Below the pieces are notes generated by a model that saw only the letters and a list, made by a program, of their open reading frames with translations, was not told the DNA's origin and did not search any database. This document shows, piece by piece, positions 1 to 7,650 of a stretch of 53,554 bases of DNA. Position 1 is the first letter of the stretch, and each line of letters begins with the position of its first letter. The stretch spans positions 1 to 53,554 of the forward strand of contig NZ_DXUU01000016.1 in assembly GCF_019417665.1 (NCBI RefSeq), given 5' to 3'. The position numbers and the translations under genes are program-made. This DNA comes from Ruminococcus sp. (GTDB lineage Bacteria > Bacillota > Clostridia > Oscillospirales > Ruminococcaceae).

Positions 1-343
1 ACACACGATAAAGTGAACCGGGGTGACGTGAATACGCTTTTTCTTCTCTCAATTTTCCATAAAGTTCACATATTGAGATATTAGGATTTCTACGGTGATA
101 GTCTTTTATCCACTTGATTTCTTGTTCAGTATGGCTGTTCGGATGTGGTGTATGAGGTTTATGTGATTTTGGCATCAGAGACTCTTTTGTACCGTCATAT
201 CGCTTATTCCAACGCATCAGTGAGGCTTTTGAAACATGATATTTACGACAGATGTATCTTACATCGCCTGTCTGACGGTATGTTTCGACTGCATGAATCT
301 TCGTGCTTAGTTCATGCGGCAAATATCTCTTGCTTTTTTTGCA
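1..343 (-). CDS. IS transposase, N-terminal part (truncated by window edge)
   Basis: Read on the minus strand, 343 down to 1 is open and encodes a basic N-terminus followed by a helix-turn-helix region containing VRYICRKYHVSKASLMRWNK and then RYDGTKESLMPKSHKPHTP, HTEQEIKWIKDYHRRNPNIS and HPGSLYRV, where the window ends. This is the DNA-binding half of an IS3/IS481-like transposase; the integrase-type catalytic domain would lie outside the window. The frame has no in-frame ATG. It is open back to a TAA near 393, and the obvious ATG at 344 is one base out of phase across a run of seven A residues at 334-340. Either a rare start (for example TTG at 325) is used, slippage occurs on the A run, or the copy carries a frameshift. 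Recognition is from the sequence pattern; the exact IS family is uncertain. Confidence 0.75.
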
Positions 344-465
344 TTCTGTGCTATACTTTCCATAAAGTGATTGAGTTCCTTTCTGTTGGGTTTAGTGTGG
401 TAACTTTATTTTAACAGATCTCAATCGCTTTTTCTATACCCTTGAGGTCTCACTTCTATTGTAAC
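1..465 (-). mobile_element. Insertion sequence, right-hand remnant inside window
   Basis: The transposase frame and its upstream non-coding strip (about 344-465) form the 5' end of an insertion sequence that runs off the left edge. The outer inverted repeat cannot be fixed without the other end; the segment near 443-465 is the likely boundary because the rpsL promoter region starts just after it. It sits immediately upstream of the str operon promoter without interrupting it. Confidence 0.5.
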
Positions 466-500
466 ACTACAGATATAATTGTAAATTTTTTAAAAACACG

Positions 501-529
501 TTGACACGGTGGGCGCTTTGTGCTACAAT
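501..529 (+). promoter_or_regulatory. Sigma-A promoter of the str operon
   Basis: TTGACA at 501-506 and TACAAT at 524-529 are separated by exactly 17 bases, a near-consensus housekeeping promoter, 65 bases upstream of rpsL. Confidence 0.9.
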
Positions 530-539
530 AAGAAAGCAT

Positions 540-577
540 GCGGCGGTCATGTGCTGCCGCTGTCAATTTATTTTTTT
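540..577 (+). promoter_or_regulatory. Hairpin plus T-rich run in the rpsL leader
   Basis: The leader contains a GC-rich imperfect hairpin (540-560, GCGGC against GCCGC) followed shortly by a T-rich run (567-577) just before the AGGAGG ribosome binding site. It could be a weak intrinsic terminator/attenuator or only a leader stem. No regulator is evident. Confidence 0.35.
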
Positions 578-593
578 GTAAAGGAGGAAAATT

Positions 594-1016
594 ATGCCTA
601 CGTTTAATCAGTTGGTTCGGAAAGGAAGAAAGGTACAGCAGTACAAGTCTACCGCTCCGGCACTGCAGAAGGGCTATAATGCCAAGAAGAAAGTGACCAC
701 AAATCAGAGTTCTCCGCAGAAGAGAGGCGTCTGCACCGCAGTTCGTACTGCGACCCCGAAGAAGCCGAACTCCGCTATGAGAAAGATCGCCAGAGTCAAG
801 CTGACAAACGGCTATGAGGTTACTTCGTACATTCCGGGTATCGGCCACAATCTGCAGGAACACAGCGTTGTTCTGATTCGCGGCGGCCGTGTAAAGGACC
901 TGCCTGGTGTGCGTTATCACATCATCCGCGGTACTCTCGATGCACAGGGCGTTGCAAACAGAATGCAGGCTCGCTCGAAGTACGGCGCTAAGAAGCCGAA
1001 GGCTGGCAAGAAGTAA
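594..1016 (+). CDS. rpsL: 30S ribosomal protein S12
   Basis: Full-length S12 of 140 residues, first gene of the str operon, preceded by AGGAGG at the right distance. The family signature TPKKPNSAMRKIA and the second conserved loop GRVKDLPGVRYH are present. Both lysines where streptomycin-resistance substitutions usually arise (K43 and K88 in E. coli numbering) are wild type. S12 sits at the decoding centre of the 30S subunit and monitors codon-anticodon pairing. The long C-terminal ARSKYGAKKPKAGKK tail is normal for Firmicutes. Confidence 0.98.
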   Translation: MPTFNQLVRKGRKVQQYKSTAPALQKGYNAKKKVTTNQSSPQKRGVCTAVRTATPKKPNSAMRKIARVKLTNGYEVTSYIPGIGHNLQEHSVVLIRGGRVKDLPGVRYHIIRGTLDAQGVANRMQARSKYGAKKPKAGKK

Positions 1017-1215
1017 TTTCTGAAGGCAGATACTTCGGTCAAACTATTGAAACAGGAAGCTTTATAGATCACCACGGGAACTGTGGAGATATGAATATAG
1101 ATGGCGTATATATGCGCCGCGCGTATTCCTCTCCATTGGCCCTGACGGTCGGCGGCTCAGACCGCCCGAACGAGTACCTGTGAATTCATGAATTTTGTGA
1201 AGGAGGGAAGCGAAA

Positions 1216-1686
1216 ATGCCAAGAAGAGGTAAGATCGCAAAACGTGACGTGCTGGAGGATCCGATTTATAACTCCAAACTCGTAACCCGTCTCATCAACA
1301 ATGTGATGGTTGACGGTAAAAAGGGCGTTGCCCAGAAGATTGTTTACGGTGCATTTGATATTGTCGCTGAAAAGACCGGCAAGGATGCACTTGAAATGTT
1401 CCAGCAGGCAATGGAAAACGTAATGCCGGTTCTGGAAGTAAAGGCTCGCCGTATGGGCGGTGCCACATACCAGGTTCCGATGGAAGTTCGCCCGGAACGC
1501 CGCCAGACTCTCGGCCTGCGCTGGATCACTAAGTATTCCAGACTGCGCAACGAGAAGACAATGAAGGAGCGTCTTGCAGGAGAGATCCTCGACGCACTGA
1601 ACAACACCGGCGGTGCCTGCAAGAAGCGTGACGATACACACAAGATGGCAGAGGCAAACAAGGCGTTTGCACACTACCGCTGGTAA
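1216..1686 (+). CDS. rpsG: 30S ribosomal protein S7
   Basis: S7 of 156 residues, opening MPRRGKIAKRDVLEDPIYNS and ending with the usual AEANKAFAHYRW. It nucleates assembly of the 30S head and contacts the exit-site tRNA. AAGGAGGG lies just before the ATG. The 199-base gap after rpsL carries two mutually exclusive short stems (CGGTC 1146-1150 with GACCG 1160-1164; GGCGG 1151-1155 with CCGCC 1162-1166). In other bacteria S7 represses its own operon by binding the rpsL-rpsG spacer, so these stems are candidates for such a site, though I cannot show binding. Confidence 0.98.
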   Translation: MPRRGKIAKRDVLEDPIYNSKLVTRLINNVMVDGKKGVAQKIVYGAFDIVAEKTGKDALEMFQQAMENVMPVLEVKARRMGGATYQVPMEVRPERRQTLGLRWITKYSRLRNEKTMKERLAGEILDALNNTGGACKKRDDTHKMAEANKAFAHYRW

Positions 1687-1719
1687 GCGCACTGCGCTTC
1701 GGGAAAAGGAGGATCATCT

Positions 1720-3795
1720 ATGGCTAGAGATTGTTCCCTGGAAAAAACCAGAAATATCGGTATCATGGCGCACATCGATGCCGGTAAGACTACTACAACA
1801 GAGCGTATTCTGTTCTACACCGGTATCAACCATAAGATCGGCGAGACCCATGAGGGTGCTGCTACGATGGACTGGATGGCACAGGAGCAGGAGCGTGGTA
1901 TCACAATCACCTCTGCTGCAACCACCGCATACTGGGCAGGTCACAGAATCAACATCATTGATACCCCGGGTCACGTGGACTTTACCGTTGAGGTAGAGCG
2001 TTCCCTGCGTGTACTGGACGGCTCTGTTACCGTATTTTGCGCAAAGGGCGGCGTAGAACCCCAGTCTGAGACCGTATGGCGTCAGGCAGATAAGTATCAG
2101 GTTCCCCGCATGGCATATGTCAATAAGATGGACATCATGGGTGCTGATTTCTACTGCGTTGTAGACATGATGCACGACAGACTGAAGTGTAATGCTGTTC
2201 CGATTCAGCTTCCTATCGGTGCTGAGGACGAGTTCAAGGGCATCATTGACCTGGTTGAAATGAAGGCGTATGTATACTATGATGACCTGGGCAAGGATAT
2301 CCGCGTGGAAGAAATTCCGGAGGATATGAAGGAAAAGGCTGAGGAATATCGTCAGAACCTGATGGAGCACGTTGCTGAACAGGATGATGATCTCATGGAG
2401 AAGTTCTTCGCTGACGAAGAGATCACCATCGACGAGATCAAGGCATGTATCCGTAAGTCTACGATTGCAAATACCATGGTACCGGTTGTCTGCGGTACCT
2501 CTTACCGCAACAAGGGCGTACAGAAGCTCCTGGACGCTGTTGTGGATTATATGCCGTCTCCGCTGGACGTTCCCGCAATCAAGGGCGTTGACGCTGAGAC
2601 AGGCGAAGAGTGCGAGCGCCACTCGTCCGATGACGAGCCGTTCTCCGCTCTGGCATTCAAGATCGCAACTGACCCGTTCGTAGGTAAGCTGTGCTTCTTC
2701 CGTGTGTATTCCGGTAGCGTAAATGCCGGCGATACCGTTCTGAACGCTACCAAGGACAACAAGGAGCGTATGGGTCGTATCGTACAGATGCACGCAAACC
2801 ACAGAAAGGATATCGAAACTGTTTACGCAGGCGATATCGCAGCCGTTGTTGGTCTGAAGAATACCACCACCGGTGATACACTCTGTGATGACAAGCACCC
2901 GGTTATTCTGGAATCCATGGAATTCCCGGAGCCGGTTATCCAGCTGGCAATTGAGCCGAAGACCAAGGCTGGTCAGGATAAGATGGGTATTGCGCTGGCA
3001 AAGCTGGCAGAAGAAGACCCGACCTTCCGTACCTGGACAGACGAGGAAACCGGTCAGACCATTATCGCCGGCATGGGCGAGCTGCACCTGGATATCATCG
3101 TAGACCGTCTGCTCCGTGAGTTCAAGGTAGAAGCAAACGTTGGTGCGCCCCAGGTATCCTACAAGGAAACCATCAAGGGCAATGCCGATGTGGACTACAA
3201 GTACAAGAAGCAGTCTGGTGGTTCCGGTCAGTACGGTCACGTTAAGATCCGTGTTGCTCCGAACGAGTCCGGTAAGGGCTATGAATTCACCAACAAGGTT
3301 GTCGGCGGTGCCATCCCGAAGGAATATATTCCGGCTGTCGATGCAGGTATCCGCGGCGCAATGCAGGCAGGTATCCTGGCAGGCTACGAGGTCGTTGACG
3401 TAAAGGTTGAGCTGTACGATGGATCCTATCACGAAGTTGACTCTTCGGAAATGGCATTCAAGATCGCTGGTTCTATTGCATTCAAGGAAGCAATGAAGCA
3501 GGCACAGCCCATCCTCATGGAACCGATCATGAAGGTTTCCGTTATCGTACCGGATGATTATACAGGTACCGTTATCGGCGACCTGAGTTCTCGCCGTGGA
3601 CAGATCCAGGGTCAGGAATCTCGTACAGGTACTGTACAGGTTGACGCTCTGGTGCCGCTGTCCGAAATGTTCGGCTATACCAGCGACCTGCGTTCCAACA
3701 CACAGGGCCGTGGTCAGTATGCAATGGAACCCCACAGCTATCAGGAAGTTCCGAAGAATATTGCCGAAAAAATCATGTCTTCCAGAAAGAAATAA
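1720..3795 (+). CDS. fusA: Translation elongation factor G
   Basis: A 691-residue EF-G, the GTPase that drives tRNA-mRNA translocation on the ribosome. The G1 loop AHIDAGKTT (about residues 17-25), G2 region RGITITSAAT, G3 DTPGHVD and G4 NKMD are all visible, followed by the usual domains II-V and the C-terminal YSYQEVPKNIAEKI-like end (here HSYQEVPKNIAEKI). It follows rpsG by 33 bases, with AAAAGGAGGATC as ribosome binding site, and completes the str operon core rpsL-rpsG-fusA. Confidence 0.98.
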   Translation: MARDCSLEKTRNIGIMAHIDAGKTTTTERILFYTGINHKIGETHEGAATMDWMAQEQERGITITSAATTAYWAGHRINIIDTPGHVDFTVEVERSLRVLDGSVTVFCAKGGVEPQSETVWRQADKYQVPRMAYVNKMDIMGADFYCVVDMMHDRLKCNAVPIQLPIGAEDEFKGIIDLVEMKAYVYYDDLGKDIRVEEIPEDMKEKAEEYRQNLMEHVAEQDDDLMEKFFADEEITIDEIKACIRKSTIANTMVPVVCGTSYRNKGVQKLLDAVVDYMPSPLDVPAIKGVDAETGEECERHSSDDEPFSALAFKIATDPFVGKLCFFRVYSGSVNAGDTVLNATKDNKERMGRIVQMHANHRKDIETVYAGDIAAVVGLKNTTTGDTLCDDKHPVILESMEFPEPVIQLAIEPKTKAGQDKMGIALAKLAEEDPTFRTWTDEETGQTIIAGMGELHLDIIVDRLLREFKVEANVGAPQVSYKETIKGNADVDYKYKKQSGGSGQYGHVKIRVAPNESGKGYEFTNKVVGGAIPKEYIPAVDAGIRGAMQAGILAGYEVVDVKVELYDGSYHEVDSSEMAFKIAGSIAFKEAMKQAQPILMEPIMKVSVIVPDDYTGTVIGDLSSRRGQIQGQESRTGTVQVDALVPLSEMFGYTSDLRSNTQGRGQYAMEPHSYQEVPKNIAEKIMSSRKK

Positions 3796-3835
3796 AGATT
3801 TTTTGAAAAATCCAATGATTTTTTCAAAAAAACAC

Positions 3836-3864
3836 TTGCAATTTCTCTTGGAATCTGCTACAAT
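3836..3864 (+). promoter_or_regulatory. Promoter of tuf
   Basis: TTGCAA (3836-3841), 17-base spacer, TACAAT (3859-3864), located in the fusA-tuf gap. It gives tuf a dedicated promoter in addition to read-through from the str operon. Confidence 0.85.
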
Positions 3865-3927
3865 ATACGTAACACTTCTCGTTAAGTGCCTTACGCTGAA
3901 ATTTTTTCATTAAGGAGGATTATTCCA

Positions 3928-5127
3928 ATGGCAAAGGCTAAATTTGAAAGAAACAAACCGCATGTAAACATTGGTACCATTGGTCACGTTGACCATGGTA
4001 AGACCACTCTGACTGCTGCGATCACAAAGACTCTGGCTCTGAAGGGTCAGGCGCAGTTTGAGGCCTACGATATGATCGATAAGGCTCCGGAGGAGAGAGA
4101 GCGTGGTATCACAATCAATACTGCTCACGTAGAGTATGAGACCGATGCACGTCACTATGCACACGTTGACTGCCCGGGTCACGCTGACTACGTTAAGAAC
4201 ATGATCACTGGTGCAGCTCAGATGGACGGCGCTATCCTGGTAGTTGCTGCTTCTGATGGCCCGATGGCTCAGACCAAGGAGCACATCCTGCTGGCTCGTC
4301 AGGTAGGCGTACCGGCAATCGTTGTATTCATGAACAAAGCTGACCAGGTTGACGATCCGGAACTGCTGGAATTGGTTGAGATGGATATCCGTGACACCCT
4401 GAGCGAGTATGACTTCCCGGGCGATGACACTCCGATCATCACTGGTTCTGCTCTGGCTGCTCTGGAAGCTCCGGACGATCTGAGCAATCCGGCATATCAG
4501 CCGATCATCGACTTGATGAACGCTGTTGACGAGTATATCCCGACTCCGGAACGTGACGATGCAAAGCCGTTCCTGATGCCGATCGAGGATACTATGACCA
4601 TCTCTGGCCGTGGTACCGTTGTTACCGGTCGTGTAGAGCGCGGAAAGCTGAACGTAAATGAGCCGGTTGAAATCGTTGGTCTGTCTGATGAAAAGCTGAA
4701 CACCGTTGTTACTGGTCTGGAAATGTTCCGTAAGTCCCTGGACTTCGCAGAAGCAGGCGATAATGTTGGCGCACTGCTCCGTGGTATTACTCGTGATCAG
4801 GTTGAGCGTGGTCAGGTTCTCTGCAAGCCGGGCTCCATTCACCCGCACACCAAGTTCAAGGGTCAGGTTTACGTTCTGAAGAAGGAAGAAGGCGGCCGTC
4901 ACACACCGTTCTTCAACAACTACAGACCGCAGTTCTATTTCAGAACAACTGATGTTACCGGTATCATCACTCTGCCGGCTGATGTTGAAATGTGCACACC
5001 GGGCGATAACGTTGAGATGAACGTTGAGCTGATCGCTCCGATCGCTATCGAAGAAGGTCTGCGTTTTGCTATCCGTGAGGGCGGCAGAACTGTAGGTTCC
5101 GGCGTTGTAACTGCAATCAACGAATAA
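3928..5127 (+). CDS. tuf: Translation elongation factor Tu
   Basis: EF-Tu, 399 residues, starting MAKAKFERNKPHVNIG. The frame is open upstream to 3886, but the ATG at 3928 has TAAGGAGG directly before it and matches the family start. GHVDHGKTT (G1), RGITINTAHVEYET (G2), DCPGHADYVKNM (G3) and NKAD (G4) are intact. It delivers aminoacyl-tRNA to the ribosome as a GTP complex. It has its own promoter and a strong terminator, so it is probably the most heavily expressed unit in the window. Confidence 0.98.
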   Translation: MAKAKFERNKPHVNIGTIGHVDHGKTTLTAAITKTLALKGQAQFEAYDMIDKAPEERERGITINTAHVEYETDARHYAHVDCPGHADYVKNMITGAAQMDGAILVVAASDGPMAQTKEHILLARQVGVPAIVVFMNKADQVDDPELLELVEMDIRDTLSEYDFPGDDTPIITGSALAALEAPDDLSNPAYQPIIDLMNAVDEYIPTPERDDAKPFLMPIEDTMTISGRGTVVTGRVERGKLNVNEPVEIVGLSDEKLNTVVTGLEMFRKSLDFAEAGDNVGALLRGITRDQVERGQVLCKPGSIHPHTKFKGQVYVLKKEEGGRHTPFFNNYRPQFYFRTTDVTGIITLPADVEMCTPGDNVEMNVELIAPIAIEEGLRFAIREGGRTVGSGVVTAINE

Positions 5128-5157
5128 TTTAATTTGCGTTTTTTGTAAATTCCATGA

Positions 5158-5188
5158 GGGACGGGCTTCGGCTCGTCCCTTTTGTGTT
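5158..5188 (+). terminator. Rho-independent terminator after tuf
   Basis: A 9-bp stem GGGACGGGC / GCTCGTCCC closed by a TTCG tetraloop (5158-5179), followed by TTTTGTGTT. Confidence 0.9.
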
Positions 5189-5273
5189 ATGGAAATATTT
5201 GCTTTTGTGCAATTTATATAAAAAATGGACAATTTTTCAGACATATTTTTTTGGCAATTATGCCGTCTCATTC

Positions 5274-5302
5274 TTGCATTTTTGTGGGAGATACGGTATA
5301 AT
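5274..5302 (+). promoter_or_regulatory. Promoter of the dcw cluster (mraZ)
   Basis: TTGCAT (5274-5279), 17-base spacer, TATAAT (5297-5302), 84 bases upstream of mraZ. It probably starts the long division/cell-wall transcript. Confidence 0.8.
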
Positions 5303-5317
5303 AATAATATAGCGGTG

Positions 5318-5370
5318 AAAAGTGGGTTAGATTCCCTCAAAGTGGGGTATTCTGTCCAATTCTTTGTGGA
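5318..5370 (+). promoter_or_regulatory. Candidate MraZ-binding repeats
   Basis: AAAGTGGG at 5319-5326 recurs as AAAGTGGGG at 5339-5347, exactly 20 bases (two helical turns) apart, with a weaker GTGGAAA at 5366. MraZ proteins bind repeated TGGG-type boxes just downstream of their own promoter, so this is a plausible autoregulatory site. The spacing differs from the 10-base period described in E. coli. Confidence 0.6.
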
Positions 5371-5385
5371 AAGGCGGCGGCGGAT

Positions 5386-5814
5386 GTGGCTTCCCTTATG
5401 GGCACATATTACCACAATATTGATGCAAAGGGACGCCTGAATTTTCCGACGAAGCTTCGTGAAATTTTAGGTGTGTCATTCTATGTCACAAAAGGATTGG
5501 ATCAGCCATGTCTGACGGTGTATTCTGAAGAGGAGTGGGAACGTCTTTCCGCTAAGGTGGCAGCCATTCCCGAAGCCAAGGGCGGTCAGATCAAACGCTG
5601 GCTTTTTTCTGGCGCCGGTATCCTTATTCCCGATAAACAGGGACGGGTGCTGATTCCTCAGGATCTGCGGATGTTTGCCGGATTGGAAAAGGATGTGGTG
5701 GTGATCGGCGCCAATAATAAGGCGGAGATCTGGGATAAAACCAAATGGGATGTCCTTAATGCCGCCTTTGATACAAAGCAGATGCTGGAAACGCTGGAGG
5801 AACTGGGATTCTAA
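5386..5814 (+). CDS. mraZ: Transcriptional regulator MraZ
   Basis: MraZ, 142 residues from a GTG at 5386, or 138 from the ATG at 5398. AAAGGCGG (5369-5376) is better spaced for the GTG. Two AbrB-like swapped-hairpin halves are visible: MGTYYHNIDAKGRLNFPTKL near the start, and GILIPDKQGRVLIPQDLRMF near residue 85. It is the conserved first gene of the dcw cluster and represses its own operon in studied bacteria. It is followed 12 bases later by rsmH, as usual. Confidence 0.95.
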   Translation: MASLMGTYYHNIDAKGRLNFPTKLREILGVSFYVTKGLDQPCLTVYSEEEWERLSAKVAAIPEAKGGQIKRWLFSGAGILIPDKQGRVLIPQDLRMFAGLEKDVVVIGANNKAEIWDKTKWDVLNAAFDTKQMLETLEELGF

Positions 5815-5826
5815 AAGGAGGCGCCC

Positions 5827-6753
5827 ATGGAATTTGTTCATATTCCTGTTCTGTTACAGGAAGTGTTGGATGGTCTGGCGATTCGCCCCAACGGCACATA
5901 TGTGGACGGCACAGTGGGCGGCGCCGGTCATGCAGTGGAAATTGCAAAACGCCTGACAGCAGGCGGTCGTCTCATTGGATTTGATTGCGATCCGAACGCA
6001 GTTGCAGTTGCCACGGAACGTCTTGCACCACACCCGGCGACGGTGGTGCATCATAATTATGATGAAATGCAGACTGTATTGACGGAGATGGGTGCAGTAC
6101 CGGTGGATGGTGTCTTGCTGGATTTGGGTGTTTCTTCCCATCAGCTGGACGAAGAATCCCGTGGATTTTCTTATCATGGCGATGCACCTCTGGATATGCG
6201 AATGAGTCAGGCTGGAATGACGGCAGAGGAATTGGTAAATACTGCCACAGAAGCAGAGTTGTCCCGGATTCTCTACACTTACGGGGAAGAATCTTTTGCC
6301 CGCAGTATTGCGAAAAATATCGTGCGTGCCAGAGCGGAAAAGCCGATTCATACCACGTCGGAACTAGCGGAGCTGATCAAAAGCAGTGTACCGCCGAAGG
6401 TGCGTCGGGTGAAAAATCCGTGCAAAAAGTCCTTTCAGGCAATTCGTATCGCTGTGAATGGAGAATTTGAACATCTGGAGGCAGGTCTCCAGGCTGCATT
6501 TTCCGTGTTGAAACCTGGCGGTCGACTTGCAGTGATCACATTTCACTCGCTGGAAGATCGTATGGTAAAACGGCAGTTTGCTGCCTGGTGTCAGGGTTGT
6601 GTCTGTCCGCCGGATTTTCCGCAGTGTGTCTGCGGCAGAGTGCCAGATGCAAAGCTGGTCACAAGAAAGCCTATAGTGCCTAGTGAAGAGGAATTGTCCC
6701 GGAACAGCCGGAGCCGGAGTGCAAAGCTGCGTGTTTTGGAAAGGAGCCGCTGA
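5827..6753 (+). CDS. rsmH: 16S rRNA (cytosine(1402)-N(4))-methyltransferase RsmH
   Basis: RsmH/MraW, 308 residues, which N4-methylates C1402 in the 16S decoding centre using S-adenosylmethionine. The start MEFVHIPVLLQEVLDGLAI, the SAM-binding DGTVGGAGHAVEI, LLDLGVSSHQLD and the late KPGGRLAVITFHSLEDRMVK are all family landmarks. A cysteine-rich loop (CQGCVCPPDFPQCVCG) near residue 260 is the usual one for Firmicutes. AAAGGAGG precedes the ATG. Confidence 0.97.
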   Translation: MEFVHIPVLLQEVLDGLAIRPNGTYVDGTVGGAGHAVEIAKRLTAGGRLIGFDCDPNAVAVATERLAPHPATVVHHNYDEMQTVLTEMGAVPVDGVLLDLGVSSHQLDEESRGFSYHGDAPLDMRMSQAGMTAEELVNTATEAELSRILYTYGEESFARSIAKNIVRARAEKPIHTTSELAELIKSSVPPKVRRVKNPCKKSFQAIRIAVNGEFEHLEAGLQAAFSVLKPGGRLAVITFHSLEDRMVKRQFAAWCQGCVCPPDFPQCVCGRVPDAKLVTRKPIVPSEEELSRNSRSRSAKLRVLERSR

Positions 6754-6759
6754 TCGCTT

Positions 6760-7221
6760 ATGTCGAAGCAGAAATCATCTGTGCCGCAGCCGGCGGAACC
6801 GGAGGAAACCAAAGCACCATCCAACGGTATTTTTGTCTTTCGGTTCGACCCCAGCAAACGGGGCGCAGCCTTGAAAGTATTTATTGCTGGTGTACTTGCA
6901 CTGTCGCTGTTTAGCGTGGTAATCAACAGCTATGTACAATTAAATGAAGTCTATTCTGAGATTTCTTCTGCCAATGCGGAACTGAATATCCTGCGCAGTG
7001 AAAATGTGCGGATGCAGACCGAACTGGAAGGGAAGGCGTCCATCAGCAATATCAAGGAGTATGCAGAGCAGCATCTGGGACTCCAAAAGCTGGACAAATC
7101 TCAGATTCAATATATTGAGATCCAAACCGAAGATGAGGTTGTGCTTGAAGAGGAAGAACAAAACATTTTTGTTCAGATCAAGCATAAGTTTGAGGACATC
7201 GTGGCATACCTGCGCGGTTAA
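6760..7221 (+). CDS. ftsL: FtsL/DivIC-like cell division protein
   Basis: A 153-residue bitopic protein: basic/proline cytoplasmic tail (1-28), one membrane segment (about 30-52, FIAGVLALSLFSVVI), then a coiled coil with heptad leucines (about 55-110, VYSEISSANAELNILRSENV) and an acidic end. Size, topology and position between rsmH and the transpeptidase gene identify it as the FtsL-type divisome scaffold, which pairs with DivIC and DivIB. Sequence conservation in this family is low, so the assignment leans on topology and context. Confidence 0.8.
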   Translation: MSKQKSSVPQPAEPEETKAPSNGIFVFRFDPSKRGAALKVFIAGVLALSLFSVVINSYVQLNEVYSEISSANAELNILRSENVRMQTELEGKASISNIKEYAEQHLGLQKLDKSQIQYIEIQTEDEVVLEEEEQNIFVQIKHKFEDIVAYLRG

Positions 7222-7650
7222 GCTGCATAGAATAAGATTGTGTGAGATGTTCTCTGGATTTTATTTTGTTATCTATCGGCACCACTGTTAAAGTGGAATT
7301 CATATAGAAAATATGCCTTTAGGATAAACATACAGAGGAAAGAGATAATATTCGGGTGTCGGATCTGGAATCGGATCCGCTGGACGCACAAAAAAGGTCA
7401 TCGGACAGATGGCATTGTACGGCTGATCTGGATTCCGGCATACGTTTTGCGGCAAGGTAATCGATTGCCGCAAAATTGGAAATTCCCGTCTTATGAGGTG
7501 TAAAAGCACTGCCGCACTTCTGGCGGCGGGCAGATCTCAGAAAATGACGGTTGAAACAGGCGGGGTAATGACTATGATTCCCTGCCTGATTCTATTATAA
7601 AGCAACTTTTGAAAAAAGCATAGTTCATATGGAAACCGGAGGTGTGGCTG
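7222..7650 (+). other. 429-base gap with four hairpins between ftsL and the PBP gene
   Basis: No credible gene. It holds a short stem CGGATC/GATCCG (7360-7379); a perfect 11-bp stem TTTTGCGGCAA / TTGCCGCAAAA with a 9-base loop (7445-7475); a CTGCCGC/GCGGCGGGCAG stem with a bulge (7509-7533); and GGCGGGG/CCCTGCC (7559-7586). No terminator-like T-run follows them. No good promoter for the next gene was seen. Confidence 0.6.

Noticed and set aside
145..414. 89-codon plus-strand open frame at the left edge
   Set aside because: It is antisense to the transposase frame, which matches known transposases.
1714..3735. 673-codon open frame antisense to fusA
   Set aside because: It lies exactly opposite a highly conserved gene, has no ribosome site or recognisable domain, and arises from biased codon use in fusA.
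3910..5415. 501-codon open frame antisense to tuf
   Set aside because: Shadow of tuf; it runs through the tuf terminator and has no protein-like domain.
7300..7509. 69-codon minus-strand open frame in the ftsL-PBP gap
   Set aside because: GTG start without a ribosome site, it spans a perfect hairpin, and no family is recognised; treated as chance.
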